Positions 56,440 through 64,000 of a stretch of 64,000 nucleotides of DNA are shown here, in pieces. Numbering within the stretch: the first letter of the stretch is position 1; each line of letters starts with the position of its first letter. The position numbers and the translations under genes were made by a program. Origin of the DNA: Phaseolus vulgaris (taxonomy: Eukaryota; Streptophyta; Magnoliopsida; Fabales; Fabaceae); NCBI RefSeq assembly GCF_000499845.2, contig NC_023755.2, positions 31,397,753-31,461,752 on the forward strand, written 5' to 3'. The notes under the pieces are model-generated. The model worked only from the letters and a program-made list of their open reading frames with translations, did no database searches and was not told the origin of the DNA.

Positions 56440-58395
56440 TACTGTATTTGAAGGAACATTTGAATTGTTAAATGATAAAGCTCCTAATAGAGTAGCCATT
56501 TGACGTTTCATCTCCCTTTAATTTTTTTGCTTCATTTGGTCATATTGAGTTTTCATAGAAAGTTTTTTATCTTCAATTAATTGACGTTGAGATTGCAATT
56601 CACTTTGAAGTTGATTGTTAGCCTCTTCCTGTTGTTGGATTATGCTAGTCAAATTTTGCACTTCTAACTCTAAATCTTTGCTCTTTTTTGTTCATTCTCC
56701 ATTTGACTTTGAATAAACTGTCTCTCTGCATTTCTTTTTGTCATCGATACACTTCCTATACCTTGTGAGTGATTTGGTTTTGTTCCTAGTACATATGCAA
56801 AATGTTTAACCAATGGCACAGGTGCTTTTGAAATTTCTTCTCCATACACTTCACTCACATTTTGCAAATTTTCCTACACAATGTTAACACAAAATAGTTA
56901 ACATTGACAACTAGCATTGAATTAAATCATTACACTACTCTTTTTACTTACCATAATTTTTTCACCATTAGAAATACACCAAATGCCATCAGATCTCATA
57001 CGTGTAGCCTTCCATTGCATTCGACCATTCCTCACTTTTTAACTCTTCTTTATATTGAAAACAAATAAATAAGGTAATATAATGATACATTAAATAAAAT
57101 AAAATAAAAACAAACTTTTATATGTGAAACATAAAGAAATCATATAAAACAACATTACCATTTAAAATGCCTTTTGGACAATTGATTTAGTGCCAATAAT
57201 TGATTTAATTCCTTGTTTACTTCGACTAACTTTATTTTTCAAGCTCCTCTCCTATAAATATAGAAATAAATTAATATTATAATACATAAAAAATAAAATT
57301 CAAATTTAAGATATAGATATACAAAGAAAGTAACCTTACCTTAAACTTGGAATCATTCAATTTGTTATGTATTAACCAATTTCAATCTTCGGGTACTACA
57401 TCATATGGCCTACCTTGGTTTTGGATATATGTTTGATACAAATGGTGATGTCTATTTCTATATTGCTTTTGTAACTGTTTCATTGCATGTTCTCTGTCCT
57501 TTTCCATCAAACATCATGCATCCTAAAGTCATGAAGTTAAAAAGAGTACCAAATAATCAAAATAGATTAAATATATAAATAAAAATTAATTAAGTACACT
57601 TACATGAATAGAGTAATACTAACCTTCATAAGTTTCCACATTAGAGTAAAGTCATCTTCAAATATCTTCTTCCAAGTTTTAACTTGTAAAGGAGCCTTTT
57701 GACGTATACACACAGTTGCTTCAGCCTTGAAATATTTTGCATGTTTCCCACAAAGTTTAAAATAAGGAGGGGGAAATTGGATGTCAAAAGTATTTCCCAT
57801 TACCATTAATTTTTATCTTTTCTTTGGAAGTTTTGCATTAATGGTATGCCCACGTCGTTTCTTAACAACATGTTGACCTAAATTAAATTAAGAAAATAAA
57901 TCAATACCAATTTCACTAATTATTTATTCAATCTAGAAAAACATGTTATACAAATACTTGTACTTGTTTCATGTTGCTCAACATTAACCAACTCATATGC
58001 ATTTACCCTTTTAGAATTTAATCTTAATGGTCTTGTTATCTACAAAATATAAAGTAAATAATCACAAAAGTTTAAGAATGAGTTACATTATCAACCTAAC
58101 TTAGATAGGTGTTACTTGTTTAATTAAACTAAACACAAACATTTATACATTTTAAGAATCTCATTACATACCATTTTTTATTGTATTTTTCATTTTCACT
58201 TGAATATTGAAACTCTTGTAATTCTTTGGGTCTATATTCTTCATCATGCTCTTCATCTCTTTCTTTTCCCTTCTTGTTTTTGGTATCTTGAGTTGGGACT
58301 TTGCAACAATAAGATAAATGTGATAATCCTAGAGCCTCTAGTTTTTCTTTGTTTTCTGCAATTCTTTGTAGCTTTTGTTCTTCATATTTAGACAT
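56440..58395 (-). pseudogene. CACTA (En/Spm) Transposase_24-type gene relic
   Basis: The TNPA-like partner gene of CACTA elements (plant transposase Ptta/En/Spm, PF03004-like). Several exons in order: SKYEEQKLQRIAENKEKLEA (58395 onward) with an acidic tail; ITRPLRLNSKRVNAYELVN (~58040); KKRRGHTINAKLPKK (~57860); FDIQFPPPYFKLCGKHAKYF (57806 on); AMKQLQKQYRNRHHHLYQTY then DVVPED and NWLIHNKLNDSKFK with an in-frame stop between (~57360); RSLKNKVSRSKQGIKSIIGT (~57230); NVSEVYGEEISKAPVPL (56867 on); a Gln/Glu coiled coil. The premature stop and lost frames make it non-functional. No Transposase_21 (TNP2) gene is present. Confidence 0.75.
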
Positions 58396-58449
58396 GTCTC
58401 CTACGAACAAAAAGCTAGGATGCTTTCTCACTTGAAAATGGATCTATAT

Positions 58450-59764
58450 TGAAGTAAATTTTAACTTATATTTTCCAAGTCAAATAATAAACTAAACTAA
58501 AATAAATAAGCCAACAAGAAATAACGAGCAGTTCACATCAAATAACAAGCAATGTTGACAATATATTCATGAGTTTGAACATTCATCACTGAAGGAGGAA
58601 GCGCGTAGAAAACTGGTTTTGTGGAGCAGAAGTCGTTTTGGTATGTTTACAAGAGTTTTGATGGGTGATGTTGATTTTGTTCTTTCAACACCTATTTATC
58701 AGCACCAATTCCTAGCTACCCAAACAGATTACCACCAAATGAATACACATCACCATCAGCAGATATACCCTATATGCCACAATCCTGCAACAACTCCCTC
58801 TATGTGGATAACCAATAAGAAAGATACATAAGTTGTGATTAGTTCATCATCGGTAGTTCCTTGCCCACACTTGACCAAAACAAGATGACATGAAGAATTA
58901 AACAATAGCTAGGTTGATGTAATAATTAAACAGTGAATTTTACCGTTTTGCTTCTCTTTTCGACGAAGTTGAACTCCCCAACAACCCATTCTCCAGGTAG
59001 TTTTAATTTTTCATCTATACTTATTCTTGTTGTTTTTAAGTAGGAGAGTATTAAGTAATATCACAAATGTTATAATTAATGATAAAGAGATTTATGCAAA
59101 TATAATATTTTTAAAAGTAATATCATAAATGTTATAATTAATGATAAAGAGATTTATACAAATATAACATACCAATTTATAAAAGATACACATATAAAAT
59201 GATTATATTATGTAAATAATTTAAAAGTAATTGGAACCTTGTGTTTTGGCTTCTTTGCTCAGGTTTTGAGAATCATGACAAACTAAAAAATAATATCTAA
59301 TGTAAACGCACAACACGTGAAAACATATGCCATTGCCATCGTAAAAACACATTAAATTATTTCTTTGAATAGTTTTATATATAATATTATTATGCATATA
59401 ATTGATTACACATTACTAATTAAAATATCCTATGAGAAAACAGACATTCACTTTCACCACCTAAACCTCTGCCGAGAAACTTCGACCATAATGCAATCAA
59501 ACATCTAATTAATATATCATTCATCTATGATTAGAAGCCTATCACATTGCAGCTCAAATGAAAACGCTCACAAGTCACAACTTAGAAATGCAAGTATTTT
59601 TGAATTCCTATAAATAATATTTCAGTACCTAAAACCCATAAAATGTAGCTATTATGGATATTAGAAATGGGAATTCCCATCAGAGATGCACAGGGGAATA
59701 ATGCCCATCCCTGTCCCACCCTGTTAACACTCCTACTCAAGCTATGATTTTTTATGGAGTGGGT
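58450..59764. other. Unassigned stretch
   Basis: No supported gene. The open frame at 58619-58831 has no recognised domain. A ~70-bp segment (agtaatatcacaaatgttat..) is duplicated at 59053-59110 and 59117-59175. Confidence 0.4.
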
Positions 59765-59851
59765 TATTATGTGTGTCTTTCCAGATGAGGATGATCCAAT
59801 AAGTTCAGTTAATTTTCCTTCACGTAATCCACCTCCGAGCAATGCATCAAT
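59765..59851 (-). pseudogene. Isolated RAD51D-like Walker A exon
   Basis: Minus-strand frame IDALLGGGLREGKLTEL then IGSSSSGKTH, preceded by an AG acceptor (59852-59853). The Walker A box GSSSSGKT and the LLGGGLREGKLTEL lead-in are typical of RAD51 paralogue D, a recombinational-repair ATPase. No neighbouring exon is seen and the frame beyond GKTH is not family-like. Probably a duplicated fragment; a functional gene is unlikely. Confidence 0.6.
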
Positions 59852-59869
59852 CTTGAGTTACATGGACTC

Positions 59870-60978
59870 AAGCATAAAGTAATAAGTAGTGCTACTTTTG
59901 TTACTAAACCAAATCTAACATCTATTAAGAATTCAATGTTATAATCCAAAAAAGTTTTCAACACCAATGAAAAAACGTGAGCATGAAAATGGCGTGCAAA
60001 CACAATTATGCGATGAGTCAAACAACAAAGGGTTTAAATAAGACAGTAATCTATTAATGTATTGGAACTAAACTGAGATAATAAAGTATGGGATGCTCCT
60101 TATTATCAAGGGGTTACACTATTATATGATAAGATCATGATAATAAATTAAAGGCAAAAGCAGATCTGGACGAGAGAGAGAGTTCATGATAATATTAGGA
60201 TTTAGGAACCATTGCTAGCAAACTACAGGCTTGCACACATCAAAAGATTTTATTTGCAATAAATACTGACAAAATTTAAGAAAAAACACTACTTCATTTA
60301 AAATCCATAAACCCACATAATGCTACTGCATTTATTAAACAAAATATAAAAAAAACCATTCCTAAACCCTAAATGGATTTAAATTCCAAATTTCATAATA
60401 AAAATCAAGAGGAGGAAGATGACTTACCTAAAGCTGATGGAAAAGGAAATATCGTAACCTGTTCATTGAATTAACTCGAGTTTTATATTAAAACAAAAAG
60501 GAAAAGAAAAAATGGGACAAATGAACATTAAACCTGATGCGCATATCCAAACAAAACTGGAAAGTTGACAATGAACCTTCCTATATACCTATAGTCTCAC
60601 CTTTCAACAACATTAATTATATGACAAAATAAAATAAGAAAAAACTATAAATCTCTTGTATCCCAAATAGTGATGGCACAACAAATTACTCTGCTAGACC
60701 TGTATAGAAATAAAACAAACAATAAACATTAACTGAAAGCTGAAATTGAAACAAAAAAACAAAAAATAGAAAAATTCTAATTCATTTGAAACTCATAAAT
60801 TTTTTAAATAGAATCAAAAAAGCCCACCCCTAAACGTAAATAGATTTAAATCCCAAATTACATAATAAAAACCCTAATTTATGAGAAAATAAAAAAAATG
60901 GAAGAAGATAACTTACACCTTATTTTGATTCTAAAAAAGAAAAAGACCTTCACTTTATATGCAATTCTGGTTCATAAA
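59870..60978. other. AT-rich unassigned stretch
   Basis: No gene or clear repeat recognised. Two similar segments (about 60280-60430 and 60770-60920, ...aaatggatttaaatt / ataataaaa..) suggest an old duplication. Confidence 0.35.
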
Positions 60979-62110
60979 TGTTAGAATGTATGGCCTTAAA
61001 CGAGAGGGGGTGAATTGTTTAAAGGGGGTTTTCGAAAACTTTTTAAGCTAGAATGAAATTCTTTGCATGAAACCATATTAGGAATTCAGTTAGCCAAGAA
61101 ACAAAGCACAAAACAGCAAAGCACCAGAAAAACAATCGGTTGTTTCTGCGAAACAATCGGTTGTTTCTGCGAAACAATCGGTTGTTTATACTAGTAAAAT
61201 AATAACAACTGAATTTAAATGAGTTTAAGAGAAGAAAGAGATACACAAACAGTTTATACTTGTTCACTCTTAAACCAAGAACTACATCCAGTCCCCAGAA
61301 TCCATTGGGCAATCCACTAAGCAATCAATTACAGATTACACACAAACACCACCAAAGAAGTGACCTTGATCCCCTCAAGAAACACACTTCCTTTGGCTCA
61401 GCACACCCACCAAGAATGTTGATCTTGACAACCTCAAGAGCACACAACCCTTCTTGGCTTTACAACACCAGAATGTACAAAGTATTCATAACGAATTACA
61501 CTTGTTACAGAATGAACTGAAATCAATACAGATCTAATCCTATTCCACTCTCTCTTGAGAAAACCAAAGCTCAAAGGTGAAAACTCAAATCTTGAAAGCA
61601 ATCTCGGAAAAGCTCAAATTTGTTTTTCTCTTTTCTTTTGTTTGTTATAATACATTAACAAACTATTTATAGCTTTCAAATATTGGTCAAAGCATTTAAA
61701 ACAGAAGCGTATTCAATTTGAAAATCATTTAAAGCACACTTAACTAACAAAACAGATTCTGTTAAGATTTTCAAACAACCAATCGATTGATTTCACGAAA
61801 CAATCGATTGTTTTGGTTTGACAGCAAGTCAACCAACCAAAACAGTTTTCAACCTTTTCAAAAACACCTAAGTGTAAAACAATCGGTTGTTTCGAAAAAA
61901 CAACATGTTGTTTTTCACTTAGTTTGAAAAACACTTTAAACTTAAAAGATTTGAAAACACTTAAGTTTTATATTCAACAAAGAGTGGATTACAAAGATAA
62001 ACTACCCATATCCTACTCTAAAACACAACAACAACTTCAAGCAACTTCAGCCTTCCATCAAACACTAGGATTTGGATTCTTGAAAGCCTTTGATCAAACT
62101 TGATTTAACA
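60979..62110 (-). repeat. 3' LTR of a SIRE-like element running off the right edge
   Basis: 1132 bp, minus-strand TGTTAAATCAAG...CATTCTAACA. The minus-strand sequence just outside it (plus 62111-62130) reads caaatagggggagat, a purine tract of SIRE type, so this is the 3' LTR and the element lies minus, extending past 64000. It holds three consecutive aacaatcggttgtttctg(c) units (61131-61190) and further caatcgattg motifs. Confidence 0.75.
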
Positions 62111-62738
62111 ATCTCCCCCTATTTGATGAAGACAAATCCTTTGTTGCTTGTGTTGGACTTGTTTGAATCTGAAGCAGTTCCTGCAAAACAATCTTTAAGC
62201 AATATACAACATCTATGCAGCAGGTTAGAATAGCACATAAATCTTGTGTTTTGCTTAATCAAAACAGCAGAAAAACCAACAGCCAAAACTATAAAGCATT
62301 AGCAGCAACAAGCAGTAGAATCATTAATCACTTAAACAAATAGAGTTTGCAGACTTAAAGACAACACAACATAAAATCTCCCCCTATTTGTCTTCACAAA
62401 TAGACTATAAGAAGAGATAAAGCATAAATTGTTCCAGATAAAACAGAATTTTAAAAGAAATAGCACTTAAACTGTTATAGAGCAAAAACAATCGGTTGTT
62501 TCGAGCATTCAACCGGTTGTTTTTCTTCAGTCATCCTTGCCATACTGCAACTCAAAAATCTGGTTCTGAACAACTTCAATCTGTTCATCCAGGGTCATAA
62601 AACGAGTATCCATGCTCTGGAATCTGTTGTCAATGCTCTGGAAATTGGTCACACAAAGATCATGGAGATTTCTTTGATTTTCAGCAAAGTCACCACCACG
62701 TATATTTCAAAAGAAGACATAGAAGGAATCTCATCCCC
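62111..62738 (-). other. Internal 3' region of the SIRE-like element
   Basis: A second purine-tract-like tctccccctatttgtcttca lies at 62379-62398. The minus-strand tail downstream of the ORF contains ILTTDSRAWIL-like text interrupted by stops. No further domain. Confidence 0.5.
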
Positions 62739-63703
62739 TTAATGTCCTGCACTTGTTCCAGCATCAAAGTTAGTTGCAGGTTGTTTTTCATTGTGGATAT
62801 CCGTATCAGCAGCTTGATCTTCTTCATCAAAATCAGCAGTTCCAGCACTTGATGAACCACCATGATCACCGCTCACCCATCTTCCATTTATCTTGGTGAA
62901 TCCCATCTTGCTTAGTGAACCATTGTTCAAGTTGATTTGACCAACTCAGAGGTCTCATCTTCAAGATTCACTTCAAAATAGAGCAAGAATTTAGAGATTA
63001 AAACAGCATAGGGATAGTGGTAGTCACTTAACCTCACGGATTTTTGCATATGTTCTTTGGTGATGTGAATCCAATTGATCTTGATCTTCTTCATGATGCA
63101 GTAGATATAAACAAGATCTTCTTCTGTTAAAACAGAATGGCCGCTCCCCCTTGGAGTTAGGATCCAAGTGACAATGAGAGCTAACACTCTTTCATCTAAC
63201 TTTAACCCTTCAACAGAACAAGTTCTCACTTGTGCTTGTTGATTCTTCAAGCAGCTTTTGTAGTATTGGACCTTGTTGAAATCTTCCGCAACTCCAAGCT
63301 TTCCTTTATTGATCCTAAAACCAGCATATTTCAATCCAGTTACAGCAGCCCATACATCATGGGTAATCTCCATGTCTACACCTTTAACATGTGAAACAAG
63401 GTTGTTTCCTTCAAACTTTAGGTTTGTGTAGAATACCCGAATCAAATATGGATATATGTTTCCCTTCATCTCCAAGAATCGTCTCAGCAACTGATCCTTG
63501 AGAAGCTTTCTAACATTGTCCAACTTTTGGCTTTTCAACCAATCAAAGGAGACAACTTTTGGATTGTTGATCACTTTTGTGCTTGTCTCAAAGCGATACC
63601 TCTCAATAAGCTCATTATCCCCTAAAAACCAGCCCTCAAGCCTCCCTCCTGACCTTACAGCCCTTGTTTTGATCCTCTTTGATGTAGGTGGAGTGGACTC
63701 CAT
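62739..63703 (-). pseudogene. 'Putative plant transposon protein' (PF20167-like) ORF, one frameshift
   Basis: Starts MESTPPTSKRIKTRAVRSGG at 63703. Domain: VVSFDWLKSQKLDNVRKLL, LRRFLEMKGNIYPYLIRVFY, TNLKFEGNNLVSHVKGVDME, VWAAVTGLKYAGFRINKGK, LKLDERVLALIVTWILTPRG, HSVLTEEDLVYIYCIMKK, WIHITKEHMQKSVRLSDYHY, PYAVLISKFLLYFEVNLED. The frame stops at 62927 (VKST), but the expected NNGSLSKMGFTKINGRW tail continues in the next frame to 62739, so one single-base shift is the only break seen. It is far better preserved than the copy at 34210-35340. It is of unknown function and sits in the interior of a SIRE-like LTR element. Confidence 0.75.
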
Positions 63704-64000
63704 GATAGCAGAAAAAAGAGGCAAATGCTCACACACAAGGAGAGAAAGAGATGTTGCAAGAGATGGCTCAATTGGTTGTTTTTATGAAAGAAAACAATTG
63801 CAAATGATTTTATAGCAACTCAGATATCTTCTTTGATCCTTTGGTGATTGTGGATTTTGGTCTACAAGATAAGAGATTGGTCCAAGAACTGCACAAAAAA
63901 CGTCAGAAAATGGCCGAAAAACACATGGTCAGCACATGTGATCTTTGACTAGACATAAAGGCTCTTGAATTTCCAAGATATGGAATATATTCCTTTATGA
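63704..64000 (-). other. 5' side of the PF20167-like ORF, to window edge
   Basis: Upstream non-coding sequence of the ORF in minus orientation. No PBS or 5' LTR is reached before the window ends. Confidence 0.5.

Noticed and set aside
58619..58831. Open frame with a His/Gln-rich stretch
   Set aside because: No start context, domain or neighbour support.
54530..59710. Pair of GGGGTGGGGGCAAGTATCC / GGGATGGGCATTATTCCCC-like segments as ends of one element
   Set aside because: Only loosely similar, no inverted termini or TSD could be found.
61260..61520. Open frame in the SIRE-like LTR (HTSFGSAHPP)
   Set aside because: Lies entirely within the LTR; related LTRs show similar frames by shared sequence.
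1..64000. tRNA, rRNA, snRNA, miRNA or organellar insertions
   Set aside because: No recognisable tRNA A/B boxes with a clover-leaf, no rRNA core motifs and no chloroplast genes were seen; a covariance-model scan would be decisive.

Overview
The window looks like a repeat-dense chromosome segment from a flowering plant, probably a phaseoloid legume (Phaseolus/Vigna/Glycine type). The evidence is a spliced D-2-hydroxyglutarate dehydrogenase gene with plant-style introns, and plant transposon families (Ty3/gypsy, TAT and SIRE-like LTR elements, CACTA, PIF/Harbinger, L1 LINE). The genus is inferred from general resemblance, not from a database search.

Layout. 1-2421: decayed gag-protease piece of a Ty3/gypsy element ending in an LTR scrap. 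2422-12362: 3' part of a TAT-type element with an antisense extra ORF (PF04195-like) and a 3' LTR; a second gypsy element with an unbroken 1542-aa gag-pol sits inside that antisense ORF (4262-10670, TSD CCCGT) but has no recognisable 5' LTR. 12919-15684: solo LTR with another solo LTR inside it. 16101-25052: four exons of a dead dihydroxyacetone kinase gene, with an 8.2-kb TAT-type element of about 1%-divergent LTRs in one intron (16779-24948, TSD TAAGC). That element has no gag-pol and is filled with minisatellites. 25.8-29.1 kb: MITE, exons of a plastid sigma factor cut off at a TA microsatellite, solo LTR, a CACTA-like terminus, and a duplicated 3' end of the D2HGDH gene found further right. 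29.1-32.8 kb: decayed L1 LINE interrupted by a solo LTR inside its zinc knuckle and by a MITE at the start of its endonuclease. 32.8-38.6 kb: LTR scrap, GRF zinc-finger relic, PF20167-like relic, and a dead PIF/Harbinger element split by a solo LTR. 38.6-44.1 kb: AT-rich tandem repeats, a solo LTR, a 93-bp tandem array and a second antisense-ORF relic.

46143-53905 is the only gene that looks functional: 14 exons encoding a 565-aa mitochondrial-type D-2-hydroxyglutarate dehydrogenase, with flavin and metal motifs intact. 54.4-64 kb holds AT-rich DNA, a dead CACTA Transposase_24 gene, an isolated RAD51D-like Walker A exon, and the 3' LTR and internal region of a SIRE-like element carrying another PF20167-like ORF.

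The genes here do not form a pathway. The window's interest is genome dynamics: datable nested insertions with exact target-site duplications, a non-autonomous element built largely of hairpin-forming minisatellites, and same-strand exon fragments of unrelated genes that suggest transposon-mediated gene capture. I found no RNA gene and no CRISPR array.
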